A program made the translations under genes and the position numbers. Below are positions 50,701 to 62,391 of a DNA stretch of 64,000 bases, in pieces (position 1 is the first letter of the stretch; every line of letters begins with the position of its first letter). Origin of the DNA: Siderastrea siderea. Its lineage: Eukaryota; Cnidaria; Anthozoa; Scleractinia; Rhizangiidae. The stretch covers positions 53,601,038-53,665,037 of the forward strand of contig OZ034972.1 in the NCBI GenBank assembly GCA_964030785.1. The letters are read 5' to 3'. The notes under the pieces are model-generated. The model worked only from the letters and a program-made list of their open reading frames with translations, did no database searches and was not told where the DNA came from.

Positions 50701-53700
50701 TTTGCTTTTTTAATTTAACGACTTGAATGAGAGTAGTTTCGCAAATTAATAACTGCCAGCAAAAAAACAAACAAACAAACAAACAAACAAAACAAAAAGG
50801 GGGGCTCCGCTTTTAGGCTTGGCTAAATCTATATATTACTGATAGGTTAACAGCTCAACTTAACTTCCTGCTCGACCTCTTCCGTTACGTATGCAATAAT
50901 TTGTGGGCAATTTTGTTTACTCTGTTAACCCTGAGCAGAATGAACAGAGTATTTATTAGAATAGGTCTCAGTAGAAAGCGTTTGGGTGATGCTTGATATA
51001 CCAAGTCTTAATAACGCTTTCTGCAATGACTCTTTTGCTGACCGTTCTTATGGCACTATATATTCTTTATACTGTATTTTATTTAGTCTTTCTATGTTGA
51101 TTCAGTCCATTAAATTGTAATAAATAAATAAACAAATAAATAAATAAATAAATATATTGTGTTGTCATTCTATACCCAGTCTATATTGTTGCCATTCTAA
51201 TGTGTTCTTTGTGACTTAATTCGGGCTCGTTACTGAGCCGGATTTTCATTTGTATTTTTGCAGGACCTGTTGTATTTTCAACAGCTGAAGCAATATGTTG
51301 TTGAGTATGACATGTTGGTGGATAGTCTCATTACAAAGGTTACCCTTAATTCTTATAACAAACATTGGATTCTAACAATTACGTCACTGCCAGACTGCGC
51401 TTATGTTTGCGATTATGGCTTCTGGCGTCACATACCAGTTTACGCTCTCAAATTGTGAGAGTTATTAGTCATTGTCCTGATCACATCAGACGGTTGTCTC
51501 GATCTGGAATGGGTTTGATGCGATCCGAGATTGATCCAAGGTTCCATCTATCTAGACGGGAAATGGTCTTGCATCGATCAAATTTGGTCTAAGTGTGTAT
51601 TCTAAAGTGACGTTCTTCTATTAGTCTAGTTTTGCATTAGACTGTTAGAAAAAGACTTTTCAAACTGGAACACTCTCTGCTCCAGTTAGTCATGCAAATT
51701 TGGCAGAAGACATTAAGAAGAAAATCACGCTCGCGAACAAGCGAAACACGCGCAAAACCCGAACGCGCTCTCCCCAGCTCCCCTCGTTACAAGGTTACAA
51801 GTGTAGATGCAGTTCGAAGATCTTTGAATGTTGTATCACGCTGTATCTCTTTTCGTTTATTCCTCAGGACATCAAACTGACATCTTCGAATGATGATGAC
51901 TACTTTGTGTTTGAAGATGTCCTCTGTCAAGTAAGAACTGAACATAACGCTTCATTTGTAACAATGTTGATTGCAGCGGCTAGTTCACGTCTTTTAATTG
52001 CGTCATATATCTTCCAGTAGTTGTTTTAAACGAAAGCCCAGGGGCTGGGAGGGAGAAATGATTGTAAATAAACAAGGTTTAACGGATTGAAAAGCTTGCA
52101 CGTATAATTTAATCTCCGTGAGCAGACAGAAGTTGGGTTTACCTCAATTTCGATCTGGACGTGGTCTACATGGAGTAAAACCAATCTTTTTTTGTTTGTT
52201 TGTTTGTTTTTCTACGATGCGCAGCTGGTGATCGGGCGGCAAACCGCTTAAAAGTCTGTTGTTGACTTTGGTCTAGAATGTTTAAAGTGTTTTTGAACCT
52301 GCGAGTAAAGACTTTAACTTTATAACTGCCAGTGTCCCTGTGTACAAGTGTCAAAACAAAATTTGGGAATTTTGACCAAAGGTGTTGATTAAAAGCCTAG
52401 CCACCTCATCAGTTAACGAAAACATTTTTCTTTCGTAGGCTCTTCTTGTTTTCAGTCGAGATACTTCCATTTTGCAGCATTTTGAACAATCCAGCGCCAC
52501 GCCACCAAAATCTTACATCCGAGGTAAGGACTGAATTTCAGTGTCTTTATTATTGGATGTAATTTCGTCCCTTCCTCCATAGCTTATCGCTCACCATCAC
52601 TACGTATGTGCGGCGGACACCTCACTAATGACGCAATCCCCTAGCCTAGTGGTCAGTCGCGCCAACTGAAGTCGGTTGTTTGATCCTTACCGGCTCTGCG
52701 TGCTGTTGTCTCCTTAGTCAAGTAACCTAACCCGAATTGTCTCTCTTCATCCAAGGACACCAGCCTACTGTCTGAGAGACCTGACAAAATGCTGGCTGGG
52801 GGGGGGGGGGGGGGGGGATTTCGGGGAGAGTTGTAATACTTTTAGTTGCTTCATATTACAGAAACCTGAACTAGACCCCTGAACCGACGAATCTCCTGGC
52901 TCACCGTTCGGTCCTGAACTAAACCCAGAACAGACGATTCTCCTGGCTCGCTGCTCGATCCTGAACTAAACCCCAAAATCGACGAATCTCCTGGCTCGCC
53001 GCTCAATCCTGAACTAAACCCCAGAACCTGCGAATCTCCTGGCTCGCCGCTCAATCCGTTGGATTGGACTGGACGGAATCTTTTTCCTTTAACCTAACTC
53101 TGTCAAATACACTGCGCAGGCTTGTCTAGTAGCCTTTTTTTCATCCAAGTGTCCCTTAAACTGTGTCGGGAGTAACAACTTTTACTTATTATTTCTGGTG
53201 CATAGTTATTGGCCTTGGTTTCTGATGCGTTGTTGCTGACCATGGTGTAACGTTTCTTGCAGGTAAACTTGGTGTTCAAGATTACGCCGTCGTCTATCCT
53301 CCAAATGGTAAGCACCCTCAAGATTTCAACAAAAATTAGGAGCCAAAGCTTGGACTGACTCTTAGAGGGAAAATTTTAATGTTTTTCTTCTTTATTTTCC
53401 CTTTTTATTCAGGTTTTATACCATTTCATGGATTTTCTATGTACGGTAAGTTCTTATGAGTCTTATTAGTAGCATCTTCCTGCATGAAGTACAGAGTCGT
53501 GGTTGTCTTAGAGACATTCCCTAGCTTGAAGAGGTACCCGTTTAAGAAGAGCATGAAATTTTTTGCTAACGTTAGATGTAGAGAAGGTGAACCGATTATT
53601 TAAGGAGGCAGGATGGTTGAAAGTTTCTGAAGTAGAAGGAGATCTTAGAAATAAATACTATTAAAAGACTTGTAAACACACTACGACCTATTTAAACAAT

Positions 53701-56700
53701 TTCTAAACTTGGTTTAACTAAACTGCCCTTTGTGTTTGATGTAGCTTCTCCACTTGGTTTTGTATGTGCTCAAGCACCACAGCTCTACTACCTTTTCCGA
53801 CAAATTTACACCAGGTGAGTGCTTACATGAAGTACAAAATTGTGCTACTTACAGAAGCAACGACTCCGTGAGTGTAACGAGAAAATTTGGTGGCTTTTCA
53901 TCAATCGCGAAACTTTTTACCCCCAAAATAACTGTACGATATGATAATGAAATCTCTAAACTAAAGAACCTGGTTACGATCTGAGAAAGAGACAATCTTG
54001 TCAGAGGGCATTGACATGGACCTAAGTACCTTACCCATGCGTGAATTGCTTCTAGACTGTCAACTGGACGATATCAAGGGAATGTTTCAAGGACCAACGA
54101 GCCGCATTCAGTTTTACCGATTTTATATGACACGCAATGGGATAAATTGAAAAAAATTGGCCTGACTCTTTCAATTTGCGTGGAATTCATTTCCATCCTG
54201 GCCATCCGTTTCTTAACATTTTCCATGCACTCGATAGCCTTTTTTACCAAATCTTGATCATAAAATTTAGGCTTTAATTGATTCAAATGTTTTTTGGATT
54301 TTCAAAATGATACTAAACATAAATGACACAATACCTTTGGAACAGCAATTCGTTCAACTGCTCAGTTGTGTGGTAGCTGACGCCGTGTTTATTTTCGTTT
54401 ATTGTAGGTATTTTTTCCGTCTTCACACTATGTCTTCACACCCTCAGGTAAAACAGTGTGTTGCGGCCTGCGAGTAGGCTCTGTTTTCGTTTCGCTGGTA
54501 AACCATCCCCTTGAAAAGCGCAAAACAAAACTTTGGCGCCGTAACGTCCCGTGTAAGTTTCAATAAAAGCGCTGCGAAAGACAAGACAACAGGTTTTCGG
54601 AGTAGTTAGTGGTGAATGCGTTAGCAATATCAACCAAGGAAGGCAAGTCCCAGTTCGAGATAGGGGGGCATTCAAGATGGGGAAGATTTGTTGTATTCAA
54701 TATTTTACTTATCCAGCATTCTGATTATCTAGTCACCTGCCTTGGGATATTAACTATTTTTTAATGTGATTTATCGTTATGATTCTATTTTTTTGACAGG
54801 GAATTTTGTCATTGTGTGTGCTGTTCGAGAACCTTCTTCAAACTCACGAGCCTGCATTGTTTTATCACCTCAAGGAAGTTGGAGCACATCCGTGAGTAAT
54901 TTCATATCTTTGTGATTTCCGAGAGCGGAATATCTAATGGTTGATGTTTTATTTGATTTAATTCTAGCGAGTAGCTGTCTCGAAAGGGCATTCGAGAGAA
55001 TGAAGGTAGAGGCCGGTAGAGCAATTATTGTACAGTGTTTGTTTGTTTGTTTGTTTGCTCGGTTGTTGTTGTTGACGTCCGTTAAACAGAAGGCATAATT
55101 TGACAGTGATTCTGCACGTGCGTTATACATTTTAGTACATTTCTTTGCTGTCCTCACCAAAACAACAACGTGAAATGACTAGATTCAAGGTATCGTGGAT
55201 AACCTGAACACACAATGGTGAATTTTTATCTATCTAACCTCAAACGTTGCGAATTTCGGCTACATCCGACCAATCACACGAGTTGGAAAAAAACGCAAAG
55301 ACGTTTGAAATAATATAGATTTGTTTGTTTGTTGTTGGGTTTTTTTTAAATCATAACGTCGCCGTCGTGGTTTTGTAAACTCTCTAATTACGGTTGCGAC
55401 AGACTGGCCTGTTTTACCCGCTAATAGAACATTCCAGCTTTCGTGATGTTTAGACCATGGGTTGATTATTTTCCAGGCTTCGTCTGGTCTTTAACTGGCT
55501 TATCTACGCCTTCGCGGGATATTTAGAGACGGAGCAGGTGAGAAGTGCTTGTGATGTGCCATGCCTCCCTTTTAGAGTCAGTTGTTAGAAATTGTCGCCG
55601 TTGTTATTACAGATAGGAGTTACCGTATGACGAAAGGCTAGCAAAGTTGCATATGACTTGCGAACCTTTTGTTAACAAAAATACAAGAACAAAGAAAGCC
55701 AAACAAAGTCATGAGAACAGCTACCACCAAACCCGTGCATGTCATTTTTGTACAGGTTTCTCCTGTAAAAGCAATAGTTTGCGAGCTTTGAAGTTTGGTA
55801 GTAGGAGATTGTAAAGTTTTGTAAAGGATCTTCACTTAAACTGATGTTTATGTGGTGTCATCAACAGTTGCTGCTTCTCTGGGACAGAATATTTGCGTAC
55901 GACTCAATAGAGTTATTAGCAGGTACGTTCAAAGGTTTACTTAACCTCTTGTAATTGCACCCTTCAAACCACCGTACGAACATTCTCTTGTTCCGCTCGC
56001 TGACAGGGATAGTCGATCATGGGCGACAAAAGAAAGAGAGAGATCCGAATTCCCCTTCACCAAGATCATTAGGCCTTAATAAAAAACTGATCTGAGCCTA
56101 GGGCTAGCTTTGTTCTGATTGCTTTACCCAAACGCCTTGAAGTTATCTTCCGCTATTACATTTGACGAACGATGGAGGCGCCGAGGTCATGTGATCAACG
56201 CATGCGACGCATTGGTTGTTTACCATTTACACGGGCAAACCGGTCGGTTTGGGCAAATGGTAAGCAAATTTCCGTGTTGGGAAAATTCCATTCGGGACTG
56301 GCGCTTACCATTTACAGAAATCCCTACCATTTACCAAAAAATTTGCACGACGGCGACGGCTAACGAGAAGGCCGCAAAACAAAGCTTTGATTAACAAAAC
56401 AACGACTCTGCACGTGCGTTATTTTTGGTATATTTCTTTGCCGTTGTGTGCACAACTACAACGTGAAATGACCAAATTCAACGTTTTGTGTAGAACGCAA
56501 ACACACGACGGTGAATTTTCGCTTTTATAATAATAATAATAATATAATAGTAATAACTTTATTCACATGTCAAGTAATCTAGCACCCTGTAAAGACAGGG
56601 CGCTTTCTGGGGACACAGCTATTTTCTAATTAATTTTCTAAATAAGTTCATCCTGAACTGATACGCCGTCCTTACAAATTCAGCTCCTGGATAATTCGAC

Positions 56701-58866
56701 TGCATTAGACAGGTTAAACGAGTCGGAATATAATCGCCAAGAAGTTTCAAAGATTGTGAAGTCATTTTAAAAGTGACGTTTTTCTTCCCGTAAATTTTCC
56801 TAATTAAGACGATTTCCGCTCAACGTTCGAGCAGTAAGTGCAAAAATTAAGTTACCAAAAAAATACTTGCAGCACTGTCACATTTTGAGAACAGATAAGA
56901 AGAACTTATCGTTACTTTTGCTCCCAAGCTGACCCCGCGAGAGAAAATTGAATTTGAAGTTATCCATATTTCAATTAAAAAGACGCTTCATGTCAGTTCA
57001 AAACAAAATGGCGCCCGTTTTTAGCATACTTTTACGAGATTTGAAATTAATTTTCTTGAGAATGCTTGAGAATTTCATCGCGGGGTCACTTGGGCAAGTG
57101 AACTAGAGTGAGATGTTTCAAATAGCATTTAAAATGTTACCGTGCTATGAGTAGTTTTTTGGTAAATATTTTTTGCACTTATTGCTCGAACGTTGAGCGG
57201 AATCCGTCTTAATTGTTGTTTGGACAGAAAATGGCCGCGAGAGCCTGAAACCGGTATCAAAGATTAGGTTTGAACAAATGGTACACGAATTTCCGTTTGG
57301 AACATTCCGTCCGGAAAAACAGGACTACCTTTTCAGACGTTCCGTTGCTCCCGGAAATTTTCCACTGGAACGACCCGAAAAGTCGTGTACCATTTACTTT
57401 CCAACCAGAATTTCCGGAAAGTTGTTGTAAATGGTAAACAACCGTTGTCTCCACTGTCATGTTGTTTACTCTACATTTGTCTCCATCTTATTCTAAGTAA
57501 GTAAGGAACTCTGTTTACGTGTCAAACCACGTAGCTTGGGATAATCCCATACTAATTAGGGGACACAAAATAACAATACACAAAACTGAAGATAGAAACA
57601 AAAATGTAATAGAACAATTAAAGAAACTGATTCTAATCTAATAAACTAGTAGTTGCTAATTCTAATCTGATAATCTGATAATCGAATAATAGTCGAATAA
57701 TAATCGAATAGTAATCACTATAACGTTGACGCAAAAAGTGATAAAATCATACAGTTATGATGAACAGAGGGAGCAGCCCTTGCATCCATCATTCACCAGT
57801 GAACTAACATCACATTTACGAATCTTATTTTTAAAGGTATATAGATTTTTTGCCGATCTAACATCTGAAGATAATTTTCCCCATAACCTAGGCCCAAGAT
57901 AACGTAAAGAATGCTTACCATATGTCACAGTATTGTAACTAGGAATGGAGAAGTCTGATTGTCTTAAAAAGTAGGAAGAATTATGATCATTAAAAATTTA
58001 AATGCTGAGGGTATTTCATTCCCGGGTGGAGTAGACCACCAACACTTTAATACAGCTGAGTCATTTCACTGCTGTTGTTGATCGAATTAATCATGACTGC
58101 AGATAACAGTCGCTGAATCTTACACAGAAATCAGCTTCAATTAATACGCGTTTGGCCTGTTGATTGAGTGCGACTGTACTTTTGATTTGTTTCCAGTTCT
58201 TGCGATGGCAATCCTGTCTTACCGCCGCACCAATCTAATGGAAGTGACAAACCTCCAAGCTGCTCAGGTCTGTGTTCGTAAATATGTTTCTTTAGGCTTT
58301 GGAACTGCTGTTTGTATTAAACACTTATGCACCGAAGTGGAGGTGAATAATTGTAGAGAATTTAAGATGAAAGACTGCGGTTAACCCGCTACGGTTATAA
58401 TGGTTGATGCCAAGGGACTGGGTCGTGTACTAACAAATTTTTGGCGGGAACGATGACGCTGCGCGCATCAACAACAAAGTAAACAAACTATGATTGAGTG
58501 AAGACTTCTACGAAAGCCGCGCGTAAAAATGTCCTTGCTGCTTGCCATGTTCCTTATCCTGTATGAGGAGTACGAGTCGGTGAATTTATGTTTTCCTCCT
58601 GGGAGTACAACTCATTTCAACTAGACGACTTGGATAGCAGTATATGTAACAAAAAAACAAAAAAATTGCAAAACGACAAAGACAGAAACAGCGAACAAAC
58701 GAAGATAAGAACGAAGATAAAAACGTTGTATGGAACATTCTGGGTAACACTGAAAACTGTTCATTTATGAGGCTTGTTACGTTTCTTGTTGCAGACGGTT
58801 CTCGCAGATGTCTCAACTCTCAATACGGTCGCATTATTACAATACGTGCTGTTCCTCAAGCAGTAA
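38779..58866 (+). CDS. TBC1D19: TBC1 domain family member 19
   Basis: Exons: 38779-38874, 39254-39401, 41225-41300, 41795-41869, 42689-42758, 43088-43134, 44807-44859, 45603-45663, 46530-46608, 46738-46776, 49435-49547, 51264-51338, 51868-51930, 52439-52523, 53263-53307, 53413-53445, 53745-53814, 54408-54447, 54800-54891, 55477-55537, 55868-55922, 58197-58267, 58795-58866 (stop TAA). Phases agree at every junction except exon 1 to 2, where a small exon of 3n+1 bases is probably missing. About 540 residues, near the vertebrate length. Landmarks shared with the family: SGWEVKIQNAVYTQL, MNWEKRIVKSINSMCTELSL, PVYAPKDFFE, SNDDDYFVFEDVLCQ, PPKSYIRGKLG, GFIPFHGFSMY, RYFFRLHTMSSHP, LLLLWDRIF. It is a predicted Rab GTPase-activating protein, but the canonical Gln-finger (YxQ) position reads FSM here. 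Transposons sit in many introns. Confidence 0.95.
40056..40200 (+). repeat. tRNA-Ser-derived SINE-like element
   Basis: TTGGCTGAGTGGTTAGGACA (A-box-like), CTGGACTTGAAATC (UGA serine-type anticodon arm) and a B-box-like CCCAGGTTAAGGTTC, followed by an unrelated body with GACCGCCAGCTGGAGTTG. The minus-strand fragment at 5,034 shares the head and the CCAGCTGGAGTT segment, so both belong to one SINE family. Confidence 0.65.
42171..42344. mobile_element. Pogo/Tigger-like MITE
   Basis: Left CAATGGAACCCTGATATA and right TATATCAAGATTCCACT are inverted, with internal AACGAA and TTCGTTA, typical of pogo-clade ends; TA lies on each side (42169-42170, 42345-42346). 174 bp, non-coding, in a TBC1D19 intron. 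Confidence 0.7.
42888..42977. mobile_element. 90-bp hairpin MITE with 9-bp target duplication
   Basis: Arms TAGCCTGCAAACGCAGACGT and CTGCGTTCGCAGGCTA, with GTTTTGAAG on both sides (42879-42887 and 42978-42986). Same terminal motif and duplication length as the elements at 23,340 and 28,400. In a TBC1D19 intron. Confidence 0.9.
43205..43358. repeat. (CAGT)n microsatellite
   Basis: A long tetranucleotide array in two blocks with interrupted units in a TBC1D19 intron. The SQSVSQSV frame across it is an artefact of the repeat. Confidence 0.95.
43545..44506. mobile_element. TIR element with CAGTGTTCGACACTAAC end and 5-bp target duplication
   Basis: CAGTGTTCGACACTAAC at the left pairs with GTTAGTGTTGAACACTG at the right; CAACG flanks both (43540-43544 and 44507-44511). 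Subterminal TTGCCC and GGGCAA tracts are also inverted. CAGTGTT resembles hAT ends, but the duplication is 5 bp, not 8. No intact transposase frame in 962 bp. Confidence 0.75.
44704..44765. repeat. (TTTA)n microsatellite
   Basis: Imperfect tandem TTTA/TTTG units about 40 bases upstream of the acceptor of the TBC1D19 exon at 44,807. Confidence 0.9.
47452..48928. mobile_element. 1.48-kb foldback element with roughly 600-bp arms
   Basis: The left arm (about 47452-48036, starting CACAGGTAGCCCAAGCTCAC) and right arm (about 48296-48928, ending GAGCTTGGGCTCCCTGTG) match inverted over nearly their whole length, including GACGGCCAACAGTGTGTTAC read inverted, ATATCCCGTGTATGAGAGGA and CGCACGTGAAGCGTG. 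The 259-base centre is unique. There is no transposase; the small frames inside are shadows. It fills most of the TBC1D19 intron 46777-49434. Confidence 0.9.
49978..50811. mobile_element. Possible composite element with AGCGGAGCC ends
   Basis: AGCGGAGCC at 49978-49986 is mirrored by GGCTCCGCT at 50803-50811. Inside are a CGTC tetranucleotide run (50087-50106), a tRNA-like block at 50,588 and a CAAA run near 50,765. The short termini make the boundary tentative. Confidence 0.4.
50588..50660 (+). repeat. tRNA-like SINE head
   Basis: CTCATGGCCAAGTGGATTAA resembles a leucine/serine-type A box; TACCGGGGTCGGCTCCC resembles a degenerate B box at tRNA-like spacing. It is followed by an A/T-rich tail. 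Not foldable as a standard tRNA. Confidence 0.4.
52639..52735 (+). repeat. tRNA-like SINE fragment
   Basis: CCTAGCCTAGTGGTCAG (A-box-like) and GGTTGTTTGATCCTTACC (B-box-like) at tRNA-like spacing, then CTGTTGTCTCCTTAGTCAAG. Different from the serine-type SINE. In a TBC1D19 intron. Confidence 0.45.
52798..52817. repeat. 20-base G homopolymer
   Basis: A run of 20 G shortly upstream of the 48-bp minisatellite in a TBC1D19 intron. Confidence 0.9.
52865..53055. repeat. 48-bp minisatellite, four units
   Basis: Four tandem units of 47-48 bases starting CCTGAACTA, each containing CGA(A/T)TCTCCTGGCTC. Because 48 is a multiple of three, the minus strand shows a repetitive SGEPGDS frame, but it lacks splice or family support. 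Confidence 0.9.
56214..57443. mobile_element. TIR element with GGTTGTTTACCATTTAC ends, carrying a nested element
   Basis: GGTTGTTTACCATTTACA at the left and TGTAAATGGTAAACAACC at the right. AAATGGTA and AATTTCCG motifs recur in both subterminal regions. The TTAA-flanked element 56808-57208 sits inside it. Target duplication not clear. Confidence 0.6.
56808..57208. mobile_element. TTAA-flanked MITE with roughly 50-bp inverted ends
   Basis: GACGATTTCCGCTCAACGTT, continuing CGAGCAGTAAGTGCAAAAA, is matched inverted at the right end with few mismatches. TTAA borders both sides (56804-56807 and 57209-57212). Non-coding, 401 bp, in the TBC1D19 intron 55923-58196. Confidence 0.7.
57755..57970 (-). 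pseudogene. LINE ORF2 C-terminal remnant
   Basis: Minus-strand translation gives SYNTVTYGKHSLRYLGPRLW, then GKLSSDVRSAKNLYTFKNKI, and ends with CKGCSLCSS and a stop. This is the standard C-terminal motif of cnidarian CR1/L2-like retrotransposons. 5'-truncated; the 3' tail runs toward about 57,500. Confidence 0.8.
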
Positions 58867-59326
58867 CAAAGCAACGATCTGGATACAGCCAATCAGAGGA
58901 CGGGAGAGCGTCACTTATTCGGCGGAATTCTATCGCTTTTTTACAACGGTGTTTTCCGACATTACTTCGTCACACCTTCCAGTCGCTCCCGTCTCAAAAC
59001 GGTGGCCTGCACTGTTACACTGTGGAGTGTGGATAGAAGATGCTTGATAGACATTTTCACGGGCTTTTTAACAGAAGTAAATTTATGGCAAACATTACTA
59101 TTGCGCCTGACGGATACGACAAGTTTGCTTGTTATCGCTTGTTCGCTTGTTACCCAGATTCTCAGTAGCGTTACGTAGCCTTATAACGTCAAACTGGCGA
59201 GATAACTTGCGGTGTGCTCGTGTGCTCAGAGATTGGGAAACGCCTCGGGTACTTTGAGGAAGACTGACTGAATACACATTTGTTTCTACGACGTTGTTTC
59301 AAGGCAGTCACATAAGACTCCCCTTA
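58867..59326. other. TBC1D19 3' flank
   Basis: No gene is seen. This should include the TBC1D19 3' UTR, but no strong AATAAA was found before the transposon at 59,327. The overlapping frames at 58,767-59,047 are the last exon read in other frames and past its stop. Confidence 0.5.
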
Positions 59327-60137
59327 AGCCCCTTTCCCACATACACGAATTTTCGTACGGACGATCACGATTTTGGAATTTTTAAAAATCGCGGTCTACC
59401 GTGGCAATTTGCGTGCAAAATTTCAAGGTCACTCGAGTGCCACGTCTTGTGAAGAACGTAATAAGACGCTAGCAAGACGACGTCATGATGTGGTACAGTA
59501 ATTATACGGCATTACCACGGCATTGCCGCGAATGACTTGGGTACAGTTACGATATCATTATGATTGGTCACGGCGTACAACGAATAAGGAAGAGGGTACT
59601 ACGACTACAATACAGCTTCACTACGATGTGCCAAGACGCCAGTGTCACTTTTCCCATGATCCATGTAGTCACGTGGTACAAATAGGAAGTGAACAGGGTT
59701 TTTGAACAGGAAGTGAATTTGGTTCTTGTTGACGTCTTGCCAGTATCTTGCTAGATCGAGCTAGGTCGTCGAGCCATCGTAGTGGCATCGTCGTGGCATC
59801 TTCCTGGCATCGTGGCGTAGTCTTGGCTTGCCGTCGGTGAGGTGTTCAATGTGATCGATCACGAATCACCAAGATGCTGTTGCGGTCGACCACGGCAACG
59901 CTACGGTGGTACTACGATGCTACTACGAAGGTGTTACGTTTGTATAAGAATTTTTTGTGCCACGATGCACCACGATGTTTTTGGACATGTCCAAAAACAT
60001 CGTGGTCCTTTCAGGTGTCGTCACTGTCCACTAAGGCGCACCACGAATTGCTACGGTCGACCACGAATTTCGTCCTGACGCCACTGCGATTTTTAAAAAT
60101 TCCAAAATCGTGATCGACCGTATGTGGGAAAGGGGCT
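59327..60137. mobile_element. Non-autonomous DNA transposon with long TIRs and TTA duplication
   Basis: The left end AGCCCCTTTCCCACATAC and the block GATCACGATTTTGGAATTTT then TAAAAATCGC are matched inverted at the right. TTA flanks each side (59324-59326 and 60138-60140). The centre contains a perfect 38-bp palindrome (59969-60006) around GGACATGTCC and many short CACGA/TCGTG repeats. No transposase frame in 811 bp. A TTA duplication fits PIF/Harbinger-type insertion. Confidence 0.85.
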
Positions 60138-60140
60138 TTA

Positions 60141-61568
60141 CACATTAAAGCTGACGTCAGCTGTCAAAAATGGTGTAAATATCAAGTTATTTAATATTTA
60201 ATACTCGTTCGTGTCATTTTGGACACCGTTTGTATAAATCGTGAAATAGGTCATCATCTCTGTAGTACTGTCCTGATAACCGGTCGTTTTACGTGTAACT
60301 TTGAAAGTCTGAACCACTGACTTGTCTGTGTATCGCTTAATCCTGACGCAACAAACAAATCCGAAAAGAAGAAGAATTAATAATGTAAAAAACGAATCCA
60401 AAAATGTCTGCTGATGATCCTTTGAGTTTGACCCGCAGAGTGAAATCTTGGGTCGTGAAAGGTGGTAGTAACTTCCATGTTAGTGGATGCATTTATTAAC
60501 TGTTCGAGCCCCAATATCAACATGCATATTTTCCTCACTGTTTTCCATATATTTCTTAAGTTACTCTTTTGGAAGAATTTAATTAAATTTGAGATTTCGT
60601 CTTTGATGATCGTTTCCTTTATGACCTATATGTTTGATCAAGTAAGGGGTAAATCATTTTACCCTGACGTTTTTACAAAGTGGTTTTAACTTTTGAGTCT
60701 AGCCTAGAGTTGAGAATGAACATTTATTTGATAGCATATCACTGAGCAGTAATTCCCTAATGATTGTTATGCTGTACATGATGGTATTAACTGTGGGTGA
60801 ACATTGAAATGAATGCTGTGGTGGGTATTGCACCTATCTGCGATGCTGTTTACCACGTGTTTGTGCAAGGTAGTTCTAATATTTGAATCTGTGGATCAAA
60901 CGTAGACTTGCACCAAGTCGCCCTCATCTTAGGCGCGCGCGTCGACGAAGGACTTTGTGAAAGTCTAGATCAAACGCTGTAGTGTGGCCAAATAAGCGCT
61001 GCTGAATATTATTTGCATGTGATGCTGTTCACTTTTAAGTGTTTGTCAGCATAAGATTTTTTTTAAACTGAAGTTTGAAACATGGTCATAACAGGTTAAC
61101 AAATTCTAGAACGAGAACGACGCGTTTATTAATTAGTATTCTTTTAATTGTTTGCACCACCTGAAGAGTGTTTTTGTCCTTTTAGTACAACAAAAACAAT
61201 GGGATAATCCACCTGTTCGTTAATATTGTTTATATACTGCATGCCTGACCGAATAAGCTCACTGTAATTCAGCCTGACAACAGAGTTTGGTCGTGTGAAA
61301 CCAGCCTAGCAACACGAATATAGCTGTTTCGTCAGTTTAATCGAGACACCCATTTCTATTGTGGAAATATTTTTCACCGTCGATACCTTGAAGTATTAAC
61401 AAAATTGGCTGAAAAGGATGGCACATACTTTTAATCTGCGAAGGAGAGGGTAGATTATTTCGCAAATTTAATACTCGCGACGTACAGAACATAACAACTT
61501 GGCAAAGCCCACATTTGAGTATCTATTCACTGAGGCTGCAGCTCGCACGAGGCGTTGTTGTATTGGCT
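60141..61568. other. Intergenic, nothing recognised
   Basis: AT-rich sequence without convincing exons, long repeats or RNA genes. The two short frames (near 60,198-60,401 minus and 60,462-60,689 plus) are hydrophobic but lack splice signals or similarity. It precedes the start of the next gene and may hold its promoter. Confidence 0.4.
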
Positions 61569-62166
61569 ATGAGGAGTTTTACTAGCGTGGGTAAGTTTAA
61601 ATATATTTTATTGTTCGTGGTCAAAATTTTGGAGTTTTTCAGTTGCATGCACGGTGTTTAGTGTGTCGAAAGGTCAAAGGAATAATAGGACTTATAACTT
61701 AGTCGTACGTGCAGCCGACGCAGTCTTCCTTGCAGTTCAATTGCAAGACAGTTTAAGAGTTTTTTGTTGGTTTTTAGAATCCACAAGATATATTTATTGT
61801 TTTGTTCACTGTGGTGCTGTGACATAATTTGAATTTTTACTGCTGTTTTTATCCATTTTGCCTGCTATCATGGATTGTATTAACAATGGCACGAGGCTCT
61901 AAGCGTCAGAAAGTATATTATCAAGTTTTAAGATTCTGGTTAGGAAAGCCATTTCCTCTTGACACTTTTAGTCACAATTCTTAGATCGTTACTACTTTTA
62001 GCATGCTTTTAAATTTTTAATCAATACAATTTATATAATTATCTTAGTATTTTTGGCGAATATTATTATCTTTTTCTATATCATGTTATTTGGACAGGAC
62101 CTCTCTGAAATCCACTATACCATGACGGGAGCATCCTGGTTAATTATCATTATTTTTATGGATGAC

Positions 62167-62220
<54 letters not shown>

Positions 62221-62333
62221 GCACAGGGCACGAACGTAGCCTATGCAGCTAATTTTCGGAAAAAAACCTAACTTCTACTAAAATGAATATAAAGCACTAA
62301 CGCCGCTAAAATGTTCAAAGTCTGAAGAATCAC

Positions 62334-62391
<58 letters not shown>

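Noticed and set aside
58767..59047. Frames after the TBC1D19 stop
   Set aside because: They are out-of-frame readings of the last exon and its 3' UTR.
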